Source: an uncultured Chloracidobacterium sp. (GTDB lineage: Bacteria > Acidobacteriota > Blastocatellia > Pyrinomonadales > Pyrinomonadaceae). Taken from it: a DNA stretch of 64,000 nucleotides. This document shows, one piece after another, positions 1 through 9,185 of this stretch. The number at the start of each line of letters is the position of its first letter. The stretch's first letter is position 1. The stretch lies in assembly GCA_936914845.1 (NCBI GenBank), contig CAKZGE010000003.1, positions 186,001-250,000 on the forward strand, written 5' to 3'. A program made the position numbers and the translations under genes. Under the pieces are notes generated by a model. The model saw only the letters and a program-made list of their open reading frames with translations. It did not search any database and was not told the DNA's origin.

Positions 1-2297
1 CCGCGCGAAAAATTTAATGCCTGGGAACTCAGTTGTTCAATGTGAAAAAACGCGAGCGATTCATCAGGCGAAAGATAAAAACCTTCGGCTGTTTTTAGCG
101 CGTCAATCCGGTAAAGATGAATGTCATCTTTTCTAAACGCATTACTGAAAACAGAAACCAACTGTTCAAAATACCTTTCCTCGCAGGCGAAACGACGAAT
201 TTGTTTTTGCTCTACTATTCGTCGCAAAATTTTCTTGAAGTCCGCTCTGTTTTGTTCGCTGAACGGATTGAGAAAATTGGCTACAATTTTTCGCTTTGGC
301 GATGCAGGCGGCGGTACCTCATATTCAAGGGGCGGGCATTCATCAAATATGTAATCACCGCGCCGACACGCCGGACATCCGCCGCAAACACGCGGAGTTT
401 CCATTTTATATAACCTACGCAGAACACGACAAACGGGTTGCTGTCCCTCTAAGCAAAGTTCCATTTGTCTCAAACCTTCAAAGCTGTTTTGTAATTCTTC
501 TTCTCGTTGCTCGGAGATATTCGCCCCGATATTTCCCTCCGCAGCAGGGAAGTTAATTTTAAGCGTCGCCCACTCTGCCGCCGGTGAATCTTCTTTAGCG
601 GGAACATAAGTAAAATCGAGCAATTTTACCTTTCGAGCGCGAAGTAGTTGCAGCAAAAGGCGTTTATTCCAACGCACATTTTCATCTCCGGTCGGCTGCC
701 CTAAAAGTTCGACGCGACGGGCAAAAAGATTTATTTTCCAGATTTGGCGATCAGCATCAACTGCTTCAGCAGTTCGCCACATAGCGTCCCATCGTTCCTG
801 CAATTTTTCTTCGGTCAAGTATTTTGGCGCGAGTCCTTCGGCGACTTTAATATCACGTTTGTTTGGAATCAGAATGCAAATGGCTGAATTTCCGTCTCGT
901 CCGCCACGTCCGACTTCCTGATAATAGCGATGCAGATTTTCAGGTAAACAGGCGTGAATGACCGTTCTAACGTCCGATTTATCAACGCCAAGCCCAAATG
1001 CGGAAGTCGCCACCATCAAATCCAAAGAGTCTTCGCGCCATTGTTCGAGCAATTCGCGGCGTTCAGCCGAGGGCGTCTCACCGTGAAAGCAGCCAAGACG
1101 AGAAAAACCCTCCTGACGCATAAAAGCGGCTAAATTTTTAGCCTTTTGAACTTCAGTAGTGTAGAAGATCGCCGGACGCGGCAGTTGCCAAGCGCATTCT
1201 CGCAGAGCGGCAAGTTGTTCATCGGCACCGCCGAATTGATGCATAAAATAAGTCATTTCAGGGCGCAATCGTTGGCAAACGAATTCGCGCCATTCTCCGT
1301 TCGCTTCAAATAAATTTTTGAGCGTCAATCTACTTTGCGGAGTAAATGTTGCCGACAACAAAAATGTTCGTAGAGTTTGACCGGAAAGTTCAAGCCATTG
1401 CTCACGTCGCATTGACAACATCTGAAAATCTACTCGAAAGAACGCGCCCCAACTTTCGATAATGTGCGCCTCGTCAACCACGAAATTTTCAAAAAAGCCG
1501 TCGCGGGCGGCATCTTCCAGCGCAGTTCGCAAACGCCCGGAAACACAGGCTTCGGGTGAGGTGAAAATCAATCGCGTCCGGCGTTCTTTCACATCACGAA
1601 TGACATTTTCGGGATTAAGTGTGGAATCATCGGCGGCAAAATAAAGAGGATTAACATCTGGAATGTGCCGCAGTCTTTCCTTTGCGCTTCGCCATTGATC
1701 AATCGCCAAGGCAACGGTCGGCACGACAACAACGGTTAATCCGCTGTTAAAGCGCGAAAGAAGCTGAAAACATAAACTTTTCCCGGAACCGGTTGGTAAA
1801 GCAATGAGCGTGGTTGAATTCGGCGGCGCATTTAACGCAAGCCACGAGGCTTCTTTTTGCGCTTGAGATTGCCAGGTTTTGTAGTCGAGCAGTTTTAGAT
1901 AAGACTCTCCGGCGACATCCTCATCTAGTCGCCGTTTTGTCGGCTTAGCGTCAATGTTGCTTTCGGCATTTACAAGATTTCCCCAAAGCCAGTCGGGTGC
2001 GAAAGGCGCGGCTGACAAATCACCAATCGGGGTCATACTAATTCCCGCCTTTTTAATAAGAGATATAAAATGCGGCGGTAATTTTCCTGCAAAAAAAGTC
2101 CCTGATCCGTTCCAACGCACAATTTGACGCAGTAACACAGCGTGGTCGGCTTGCAGTTCGCCGCTTTGATGCCAAACGTGAAGAAAGCGCCAGATTGCAT
2201 AATCGAGCGAATTATACTTGCTGATGGATGGTTTTTCCGGCACAGCCTCGACTCTTCCGCGAGCGAAGGCTTCATGCAGTTGTTCAAGACTGCTCAT
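1..2297 (-). CDS. dpdF: RecQ-like superfamily 2 helicase, probable DpdF (3' end off window)
   Basis: Partial gene, open through the left window edge (about 765 codons visible). The start is the ATG at 2295-2297, which overlaps the upstream stop as ATGA; an inner ATG at 2034-2036 is in the same frame but would drop about 87 residues that read as normal coding sequence. Visible motifs: Walker A PTGSGKS (about residues 168-174), DEAH (275-278), SAT (315-317), a RecQ-type QEVGRGGRDG motif VI, and a late cysteine cluster CGGCPAC followed by another Cys, likely a zinc site. The RecQ-type core with a long N-terminal extension, directly downstream of a SNF2-like partner, fits DpdF of the Dpd (7-deazapurine in DNA) modification-restriction system. 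The family name is from memory of that gene order; a generic RecQ-like helicase is the alternative. Confidence 0.72.
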   Translation of the reverse strand, partial: MSSLEQLHEAFARGRVEAVPEKPSISKYNSLDYAIWRFLHVWHQSGELQADHAVLLRQIVRWNGSGTFFAGKLPPHFISLIKKAGISMTPIGDLSAAPFAPDWLWGNLVNAESNIDAKPTKRRLDEDVAGESYLKLLDYKTWQSQAQKEASWLALNAPPNSTTLIALPTGSGKSLCFQLLSRFNSGLTVVVVPTVALAIDQWRSAKERLRHIPDVNPLYFAADDSTLNPENVIRDVKERRTRLIFTSPEACVSGRLRTALEDAARDGFFENFVVDEAHIIESWGAFFRVDFQMLSMRREQWLELSGQTLRTFLLSATFTPQSRLTLKNLFEANGEWREFVCQRLRPEMTYFMHQFGGADEQLAALRECAWQLPRPAIFYTTEVQKAKNLAAFMRQEGFSRLGCFHGETPSAERRELLEQWREDSLDLMVATSAFGLGVDKSDVRTVIHACLPENLHRYYQEVGRGGRDGNSAICILIPNKRDIKVAEGLAPKYLTEEKLQERWDAMWRTAEAVDADRQIWKINLFARRVELLGQPTGDENVRWNKRLLLQLLRARKVKLLDFTYVPAKEDSPAAEWATLKINFPAAEGNIGANISEQREEELQNSFEGLRQMELCLEGQQPVCRVLRRLYKMETPRVCGGCPACRRGDYIFDECPPLEYEVPPPASPKRKIVANFLNPFSEQNRADFKKILRRIVEQKQIRRFACEERYFEQLVSVFSNAFRKDDIHLYRIDALKTAEGFYLSPDESLAFFHIEQLSSQALNFSR

Positions 2298-4114
2298 TTT
2301 ATGTTCAAACCGGGCGTATTGACGGCTAAAAATCCGGCGGTGTCGGTAACTACTTGCCAATTTTCAATCGCTTCGGACAACAACTGCAAACTGGCTGATT
2401 CCACCGCAAATTCACCGCTTATGAAGTCCGTTCTCCTTATCTGTTCCTGAAAATGGTCAATTTCCGTTTGCAAATTTTGTTTTAAGGTTTTTTCATAATA
2501 GCTTTTCGCCATTTTTCGGGCTTTATCATAAATTTTGTCTGTAATTTCCTGCCAATCCTGTTCTCCGACTAATTGAGGCAAGTAAGCGGTTTTTTCATTC
2601 GTTAAGTTCCACCAGGTTTGATTCTTCTGCGCCGGTGTAAGACTGCGCCGGATACGGCGGAGGGTTTTGTTCATTTCAGAATCGTATTTACCATCTAATT
2701 TTAAAAATAAATGCAGCGGTTTCAGCGGAAAATACCCTGCGACTTTGCTTATCAAGGTTGGCTCATTCCCCAATAGTTCCAGATTTGGAGCGGCAAAAAA
2801 CGAAAACTCAAAGCCTCGCCACGAATCAATTTCATTGCTTCGACAAGCGACGGCATACACCCGCCCGACATTTGTATTACTCAAAGAATTTATAACTGAA
2901 TCAAAAAGTTCGTTTCCGACATTAATAAAATTTATTGACGGACTTTGTTGGGCAATTTCCCGATTAAACGTGCCTTTAACTTCGTTCAAAGTTCCGCCTT
3001 GTTCATTTTTCAGCAAGAGTTGACCGGCATTAATGTTATCGAGCTTAAATTTCCAAATCCCGCTTGAAAAATGCGCGTCGCGCGTTTCTTTGGCTGAACT
3101 AGGGGTAGAAAGCATCTGAAAATACTCGACAAAATATTTTTGTAAATTGTTTTCGTTATCGGATTGATGAGAAATTTGCAGATACTTTTGCGCCGCTTGA
3201 AGTTCATAAGAAGCTTCGTCCAAAACCGTTTCGCTTTCATCTTGGGCGCGTTCCTGCTCGGCAAGGTCGGCAAGTTCCGAGATAAAACCTAGCAGTCCGT
3301 CAAATCCATTTTCGACGGCGATGTTAACGATTCTTTCTTCGGTTTCACGCAGAGCAAATTCAAGTCCGCTAACTGAGCGTTCGTACATTTTAAAGCCGTT
3401 TTGATAGCAATTAATCAGTCCGGCTTCAGTCGAACCGGCGGCGTAAAATACATTTGAAATTACCTCGGTGCTTGTTTTTTCGCGTCCGAGACGATCAAGT
3501 CTGCCGATGCGCTGCTCGGTCCGACTGGCAAACCAGGAATTGTCGAAATGAACGAGTTCATCAACGAATTGGAAATTACGACCTTCGCCGCCGGTTTCGT
3601 CTGAAACGAGCAACCACATCGCCGGATTTTTCTGAAAATCCAAAATGCCTTTTTCTTTTTCTTCAGCAGTCGAATCGAAAAGAAAGTTTTTAACAAATTT
3701 TTCGCCAAATTCCGCTCGGAGCAGGTCGGTTAAAATTTCGGCGGCTTCCGGGAAACCGGCGAAAACGATAAATTTTGAATGAGGATTTTGTCTATGTTTG
3801 CGGCGCAAAAATTCAACAAGTAGTTGGAATCGAGTGAAACTGTCTGCCGAATCCTGCCACGCTCGCGCTTGATGGACGGCACGTTCAATGATTTCATCAG
3901 TGACATATTGACGCGCCGCAATGCACAGCAAATTTGCCAAAAAGTCCCAGTCTTCGTAACCAAAGACGTGGCTCATTCCGACAAAATCACGCCCTTGATC
4001 ATTGAGCATCTGTCCGCGAGATTTCGCTAAACGCTCAAAAAAAGCGAGTGCCGTATGCGGAAGGACGAGACTCTGAATCAAGACGCGGTAGAGCGCGGGG
4101 ACCAGAAAACGAAC
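2294..4114 (-). pseudogene. dpdE: C-terminal half of SNF2-like helicase, probable DpdE remnant
   Basis: The open frame runs from a stop at 4115-4117 to the TGA at 2294; the first usable start is TTG at 4079-4081 (595 aa). It holds only the second helicase lobe: a FIVFAGF strand (about 104-110), motif V-like DETGGEGRNF (161-170) and motif VI-like QRIGRLDRLGR (190-200), then about 390 residues of family-specific C-terminus. The first lobe with Walker A and DEAH is absent, so it cannot be an ATPase by itself. The frame reads sensibly for 11 codons upstream of the TTG and then hits a stop, as expected for a deletion or recombination point near 4105-4117. It overlaps the dpdF-like start by 4 bp, so the two were one operon. 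A separately encoded second lobe is possible but unlikely. Confidence 0.7.
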
Positions 4115-4483
4115 TCACGACTCCCGATTTTATTTATCGAGAATGACGCAGACACCTGTCAGTTAATCAAGTTTGTTTTTGGCGAAGCAGGATGGCAAAT
4201 CGAAATTTGCGAGCGAACGAAATGCCTAAAGACAATCCGCTTAAATAATTTCGCCGCAATTATTCTCGATAACTATTTCGGTGATTTAAGCGGTGCTGAG
4301 ATTTGCGCGGAAGTCAGAAAATTCGACCGAAAAATTCCGGTTGTTATCTTCAGCGGTGAAAGCAGAAAACCGGAAATAAAAAAAGCACTGGCAGCCGGAG
4401 CCAACGACTATCTCGTTAAACCGCACGATTTTGAGCAATTACTGCCAACAGTAATTAAACTTATCCAATCGAATCAAAATTAA
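4055..4483 (+). CDS. Single-domain response regulator (receiver domain)
   Basis: 142 aa. The CheY-like receiver fold shows the acidic pocket E29-N-D31, the phospho-acceptor D72 in IILDNYF and the conserved K122 in VKP. There is no output domain, so it would act through protein contacts. Receiver homology begins only near residue 24 (LPILFIEND). The first about 20 codons are antisense to the end of the truncated helicase gene, so the original start was probably lost or replaced at the breakpoint near 4.1 kb. No other in-frame start lies between 4055 and the domain. No sensor kinase is adjacent. The 3' end overlaps the convergent radical SAM gene by 4 bp. Whether it is still expressed is unclear. 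Confidence 0.75.
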   Translation: MRKDETLNQDAVERGDQKTNSRLPILFIENDADTCQLIKFVFGEAGWQIEICERTKCLKTIRLNNFAAIILDNYFGDLSGAEICAEVRKFDRKIPVVIFSGESRKPEIKKALAAGANDYLVKPHDFEQLLPTVIKLIQSNQN

Positions 4484-6012
4484 GCTGCCGGACCGGGCAT
4501 CTTGCTGCGTCGCCAGATTTTAAAACCTTCGCCTGCGAGGCTTAAAATTGGTTTGCGGTTCTGGTAGAAAAGCTTGAGCCAGGCGCTTTTGCTCATCTGC
4601 GGGAAGTAAATGCCTCTGAAAAATAGTCTCGAAACCAGATGACTGACGCGAAATTCGAGTGGCTTATCTTTGATTACTTCGAGCGCCGCGGCATTTCTCT
4701 CCGGGCTGTAGCTTTCCGACCAGGCTTGAAATGTTTCTACTTTTGCTTCTTCAATCGTCATCTTCAGCGGATTGTGCGCCATCACGAAGGGCGCAAACTC
4801 CAGCCAGTGTTTGGGTCGGTCGAGCCTCCCGGCTTTCTCCAGACGTGTGTAGAGCGGAGTCCCCGGAAACGGCGTGAGCTGACCGAAAACCGGAAGTCCC
4901 GGCTGCCAGCTGTTGATTTGCGCGAGCGTTCTTTCGGCAACGCCCGGCGTGTCGTTATCCATGCCGAAAATAAACGAAGTGATTGCGTAAATGTTGCGTT
5001 TTGCCAATCGTTCAAGCACGGCGGCATAATCGCCGGGACGGCTGAAATTTTTATTGACGTCAGCCATGTTCGCCGGATCGATTGATTCCATCCCGATAAA
5101 TACCCACTTGCCGCCCGATTCTGCTATCAGATCGACCAGCTCTTCGTCTTTGAGCAAGTTGGCGCTGATCTGCGCGACCCAGGGAAGCTGCGCGCCGGCG
5201 GAAATAATATCTTTGAGAAGCGATTTCAGGCGCTTCACATTAATGGCGAGATTGTCGTCGATGAAAAAGACGGCGATTTGCCCTTTTTCCTTTTTGGCTC
5301 GCGCCTTTAATCGCAGCAATTCTTCGACGACCGATTCGTTGGTGCGAAAGCGAATCGAATCGCCGAAGAAACCGGTCACCGTGCAGAACTCGCAGCCGTA
5401 CGGGCAGCCGCGCCCGGTTTCAATCGGCACGACGTGAAACGTGCCCCAACCGGCTCCCATCTTTGCTAAATACGGACGGAGAAAATCAGGCACCAGACTA
5501 AACTGATCCAGATCGAGCGTTTCCCAGGGAATATGCGGGTAAGGCTGCAAGCTCGGCTTTTTGTCGTTGCCTTTTAAATCGGTTGCTGGTTGGTAGATGT
5601 CTTTCAATTTGCCGCCCGCGGCATCGGCAACGATCAATCCCCAGGTTTCATCCGCCTCACCGAGTGCGACGGCATCGGCATAACGCTTTCCGCCATCGCG
5701 CCCCAGAGCTTCATCCGGGCATTCGGTCACATGCGGACCGCCCATCACGACTTTTATTCCGGCGGCGCGCAGTGCTTCAGCAAAGTGATACGCCCGTGCG
5801 ACCATTCTGGTCATCGCGCCGATGCCGACAAGACCAATATTTTCATGTTGGCAGAACTCAACCAAGGCTTCTCTTGTCATTGCCTTGGCATTTCCGTCGA
5901 TTAGAATCACTTCGTGCTTGGGCGGTGTGAGTGCCTGAAGCAGAAACATCCATAAGTGAGGCATAAAGTTGCGCGTGATTCCGTTATCGGGATTGTAGAG
6001 CAGGATTTTCAT
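4480..6012 (-). CDS. B12-binding-domain radical SAM protein
   Basis: 510 aa from the ATG at 6010-6012 (MKILLYNP); a TTG six codons upstream is less likely because the protein family begins with this beta strand. The N-terminal third is a cobalamin-binding-type Rossmann domain (LVGIGAMTRMV, VVMGGPHVTECPDEAL), but no clear DxHxxG B12-ligand motif is seen. The radical SAM core carries the 4Fe-4S motif CxxxCxxC in GCPYGCEFC (about residues 203-210), then FIDDNL and FIGMES strands. Such proteins perform radical methylations, couplings or ring rearrangements; the substrate cannot be read from sequence. It stands alone, convergent with the response regulator. A hopanoid or lipid-related role is possible but unsupported. 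Confidence 0.85.
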   Translation of the reverse strand: MKILLYNPDNGITRNFMPHLWMFLLQALTPPKHEVILIDGNAKAMTREALVEFCQHENIGLVGIGAMTRMVARAYHFAEALRAAGIKVVMGGPHVTECPDEALGRDGGKRYADAVALGEADETWGLIVADAAGGKLKDIYQPATDLKGNDKKPSLQPYPHIPWETLDLDQFSLVPDFLRPYLAKMGAGWGTFHVVPIETGRGCPYGCEFCTVTGFFGDSIRFRTNESVVEELLRLKARAKKEKGQIAVFFIDDNLAINVKRLKSLLKDIISAGAQLPWVAQISANLLKDEELVDLIAESGGKWVFIGMESIDPANMADVNKNFSRPGDYAAVLERLAKRNIYAITSFIFGMDNDTPGVAERTLAQINSWQPGLPVFGQLTPFPGTPLYTRLEKAGRLDRPKHWLEFAPFVMAHNPLKMTIEEAKVETFQAWSESYSPERNAAALEVIKDKPLEFRVSHLVSRLFFRGIYFPQMSKSAWLKLFYQNRKPILSLAGEGFKIWRRSKMPGPAA

Positions 6013-6116
6013 AGTTCTTTTGGATTGCAAGTTGGTTTGAAAAGGAATCAGACAGCAAAGCCTATCTTTTATTAACTGATAAGTCTCTCAGAGATATAAT
6101 GCAAATGATTCAAATA

Positions 6117-6155
6117 AGAAGCGCCTTCGGCTAGACATCAGCCGAAGGCGCTTCT
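6117..6155. terminator. Strong hairpin, probable terminator of the RRM gene
   Basis: Two perfect 16-bp arms (6117-6132 and 6140-6155, GC-rich core GCGCCTTCGGC) with a 7-nt loop lie just downstream of the minus-strand RRM gene and upstream of the radical SAM gene. On the minus strand the hairpin is followed by TTATTTG, a weak U tract. It would end RRM transcripts or act as a stabilising 3' structure. Confidence 0.6.
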
Positions 6156-6181
6156 GAATGAGAGTAGAGAATTAGTTCAGG

Positions 6182-6541
6182 CTAATCCCAACGGCTCGCG
6201 CGCTCGTTATCACGATTGCGCTCGTTATTGCCGCGTCTGTTCGAATTACGATTTTGATCTCCGAAATTTTCTCTTCGGTGACGGTTTTCGGCTTGCGAAT
6301 CCAGTTCTTTAGCTTCATTGACGGTCAAACTACGCCCGTTAATTTCTTTACCGTTAAAATCGGCGATAGCTGTGCTGCATTCTTCTTTTGAAGACATTTC
6401 AACGAACGCGAAACCGCGCGAACGCCCGGTAATACGATCTGTAATAACACTAGCGGACAAAACAGTCCCTGATTTTGAAAAAAGATTTTGCAGATCCTGA
6501 CCAGTGACATGGAAATTAAGATTTCCAACAAAAATTTTCAT
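6182..6541 (-). CDS. RRM RNA-binding protein (cold-response type)
   Basis: 119 aa from the ATG at 6539-6541, preceded by the Shine-Dalgarno AAAGGA; a longer frame upstream has no homology to the family. One RNA-recognition motif: RNP2 IFVGNL (residues 3-8) and RNP1 RGFAFVEM (42-49). The last about 35 residues are a low-complexity R/N/E tail (NRRGNNERNRDNER), typical of bacterial glycine- or arginine-rich RRM proteins that bind single-stranded RNA and are often induced by cold. It is divergent from a DEAD-box helicase across a 920-bp gap, which fits a shared RNA-remodelling role. A strong hairpin follows the stop. Confidence 0.9.
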   Translation of the reverse strand: MKIFVGNLNFHVTGQDLQNLFSKSGTVLSASVITDRITGRSRGFAFVEMSSKEECSTAIADFNGKEINGRSLTVNEAKELDSQAENRHRRENFGDQNRNSNRRGNNERNRDNERASRWD

Positions 6542-7462
6542 TATTTTATCCTTTCTTCTCCCATTTAAAGGAGTTTTAAAGAAGGATCGAATCAAAGCTG
6601 GATTTTAGTAAACGGTGGCAGCAACTAAGGACTCCGGTTCGAAACGCCTGAAAAGGCGGGGCTTCTTCTGTAATAAGTTGAACCTGCTCTCGAACTATCC
6701 AAACGTCGCCGCAGTTTTTTGCGGAAGCGCATCACCATCAATGCGCGAGAGTAAGCGTGTTTATATAAGAGTATATTATTACTCTTATAAGTTGCAATAA
6801 TTAATTCCAAATGCGGTATTTAATTTTAGACTGGTGATTTTGATGATCTTCGATTAGGAGATATTAGAAGTTATTCAATGCAGAAAACAATAATGCATTG
6901 TTCGGAGTTGCGAAAACTTCGCTCTACTCAAAAAGCACTAACGGAAAACACAGTTTGCAACAGGTCTCGGCTTTAAGGCATCATATAAATAATCATTCCT
7001 TCTTTCAGATATCGACGGTTATTCGCATTCACGCCAAAGTTATTGCGTTTTGGATAGCCTGAGAGCAGGAGAATTATAATTGCAGAAGTCGTTTCGGCAT
7101 TACCGAAACACCCGAATCCGATCTCTTCGCCGCTACCGTTTCATCGAAGCTCATTTGATTTAGATAACTTCTTTTTTCCTGTAACGGGAAAGGTCTGTTC
7201 AAATATCGATGAATCTTTACTCCGGAATCTGTTTCCATCCAAGATTTATTAAAATTATTTAGCCGACCGACGTATTACCCACTTGGACAATACGCTAATA
7301 GCGCAGCAATCGCGAAAAACGCGAGGAGCGTTTGCGCCGAAATTAAATGCCAGTGAGTTTATTAAATAAACTGTACGGTTGCTTCTATAGTCAAAATAAT
7401 TTTGGCTCAATATATTGCCGGCAGGTATCAAGTAAATCCGCCGGATCACATAAAGGAATTTA
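6542..7462. other. Long intergenic region between RRM and RhlE genes
   Basis: 920 bp, AT-rich, without a convincing gene on either strand; the short open frames in it have no coding character. It must contain the two divergent promoters and probably long leaders, as is common for cold-regulated RNA-binding and helicase genes. I do not see a recognisable riboswitch or tRNA. Confidence 0.5.
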
Positions 7463-8680
7463 ATGAAATTTTTAGATTTGGGATTAAGCACCGCCCTTGC
7501 GCGCCGCTGCGAATCCCTTGGTTTTACGGAGCCCACCCCGATTCAAAAACAAGCGATCCCGGTAATTTTGCGAGGCGTAGATTTAATCGCCTGCGCGGAA
7601 ACGGGAACGGGAAAAACAGCCGCGTTTCTTTTGCCTGCCATCGAACGCATTCACGCTCAGAATAAACCGGGCGTAAAAATTCTGGTGATTGCGCCGACGC
7701 GCGAACTCGTTTCGCAGATTGAAGAATCTTACAATCAGCTGGCTCCTAAAAAACTTGTCGGCGTAAGTTTGATCGGCGGCGCGAATATGACGAGACAATG
7801 CGCCGCGCTGCGCCGCAATACGAGCGTCGTCATCGCCACGCCCGGTCGTCTGTTCGATCACATCGAGCGCGGCACGATCAATTTATCGACGATTGATATT
7901 TTAGTCCTCGATGAAGCCGACCGGATGCTCGATATGGGATTTCTGCCGGTCATCAAAAAGATTCTCGCGAGGCTTCCGGAAAAGCGTCAGACATTATTGT
8001 TTTCGGCAACGATGTCAGCTCCGGTCAGACAGCTCGCGCAGGGCTTTATGAAAAAACCGGAAGCGGTCGAAGTCAACCGCGTCAATAAAACCGCCCAGAC
8101 CATCGAGCAGATCATCTACCCGGTCGCGGCGGCATCGAAAACCGCGCTTTTGCTTGATTGGCTCGAAACCGGCAGTTACCAGCAGGTTCTGGTTTTTACG
8201 CGCACCAAACGCGGCGCGGATCGTCTCGCGCATATTCTGACCGCTCGCGAGCTTAAAGCTAACCGCATTCACGCCAACCGCTCGCAATCGCAGAGAGAAT
8301 CTGCTTTGCGGGATTTCCGCCAAGGAAAAACGCGCGTTCTGGTCGCCACTAATATTGCGGCGCGCGGCATTGACATCGACGAGGTTTCGCACGTTATTAA
8401 CTACGATGTGCCGGAAGTGCCGGAGGATTACGTGCATCGCGTCGGGCGCACGGGGCGCGCCGGAAATCTCGGACAGGCGATTACGCTCGTTTCGCCGATC
8501 GAAGAGATGGCGATGCGCGACATCGAGCGCATCACGGCGCAAAAAGTAAAACGCGTTGTTTTGCCGAAGTTCGGCGGAATCATGCCCGTCGTCGCCGAGT
8601 CTGCCGAAACTGCAAAACCTGTTGCTTTAAAGAAAACCGTGACAGTTCGTTCATTCGGTTCGCGGCGTGCGCGAAGATAA
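7463..8680 (+). CDS. rhlE: DEAD-box ATP-dependent RNA helicase, RhlE type
   Basis: 405 aa, start ATG with AAGGA seven bases upstream. All superfamily 2 motifs are present: Q motif GFTEPTPIQ, Walker A AETGTGKT (45-52), PTREL, TPGR, DEAD (150-153), SAT (181-183), ARGID and HRVGRTGR. It ends after a short basic tail (RSFGSRRARR), the compact RhlE layout rather than DeaD/CsdA, which have long C-terminal domains. It unwinds short RNA duplexes in ribosome assembly or mRNA decay. It is divergent from the RRM gene and is followed 43 bp later by a small zinc-binding protein on the same strand. Confidence 0.93.
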   Translation: MKFLDLGLSTALARRCESLGFTEPTPIQKQAIPVILRGVDLIACAETGTGKTAAFLLPAIERIHAQNKPGVKILVIAPTRELVSQIEESYNQLAPKKLVGVSLIGGANMTRQCAALRRNTSVVIATPGRLFDHIERGTINLSTIDILVLDEADRMLDMGFLPVIKKILARLPEKRQTLLFSATMSAPVRQLAQGFMKKPEAVEVNRVNKTAQTIEQIIYPVAAASKTALLLDWLETGSYQQVLVFTRTKRGADRLAHILTARELKANRIHANRSQSQRESALRDFRQGKTRVLVATNIAARGIDIDEVSHVINYDVPEVPEDYVHRVGRTGRAGNLGQAITLVSPIEEMAMRDIERITAQKVKRVVLPKFGGIMPVVAESAETAKPVALKKTVTVRSFGSRRARR

Positions 8681-8723
8681 TTAAGCGATAGTTAAGACCC
8701 TAGATGTTTGGGAGGAATATTAA

Positions 8724-9074
8724 ATGAATAATCAAGCTTATGCCGTCGGCGATACGGTTAATAAATTCTGCAAAATCTGTCAGGAAGATCTTGCCCATGT
8801 TGTCAAAAATGTGACTAAACAGGAAAAAATCTCGCGCGTGTATTGCGCGAGATGCAAAACGGTCGGCACTTTCAAAGCCTCGGAGAACCTGGCAAAAGCC
8901 CAAAATCTGGCGACAAAAACCGGAGCTCCATACGAACAAACTTCGACTTACAAAGCCGGACAGATCATGACGCATCCGAATTTCGGAACAGGCGAAGTGC
9001 TGACGGTTTTCGGTGCTAAAAGTATCGATGTCTTGTTTGCTGACCGCACTCGTCGATTAGTTCACTCGCGTTAA
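8724..9074 (+). CDS. Small protein: CxxC zinc ribbon plus CarD/Tudor-like domain
   Basis: 116 aa, start ATG after GGGAGG. The N-terminal part has two CxxC pairs (CKIC near residue 16 and CARC near 42), so probably one zinc site. The C-terminal 40 residues (GQIMTHPNFGTGEVL ... VLFADRTRRLVHSR) resemble the small beta-barrel found in CarD/TRCF interaction domains and at the end of UvrD/PcrA helicases, which contacts RNA polymerase. The call is inference from this pattern. It lies in the same direction as rhlE and may be co-transcribed. A strong hairpin follows. Confidence 0.65.
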   Translation: MNNQAYAVGDTVNKFCKICQEDLAHVVKNVTKQEKISRVYCARCKTVGTFKASENLAKAQNLATKTGAPYEQTSTYKAGQIMTHPNFGTGEVLTVFGAKSIDVLFADRTRRLVHSR

Positions 9075-9075
9075 T

Positions 9076-9118
9076 TAAGTCCAAACTTAATTAGACTCAA
9101 TAATTAGGTTTGGACTTA
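9076..9118. terminator. Hairpin after the zinc/CarD-like gene
   Basis: Perfect 11-bp arms TAAGTCCAAAC (9076-9086) and GTTTGGACTTA (9108-9118), extended inside by further TTAATT/AATTA pairing. It starts one base after the stop codon. No U tract follows, so it may act as a bidirectional or factor-aided terminator between this gene and the convergent desaturase. Confidence 0.55.
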
Positions 9119-9185
9119 GTGCCGGAGCATTTTTGTTTACTCAGAGACGATATAATAAGAAAAATATCTTTATTTTTGCCGGGCG

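Noticed and set aside
2033..2287. 84-aa minus-strand frame before the RecQ-like gene
   Set aside because: It is out of frame with the true start at 2297; the other frame gives a continuous protein with normal composition.
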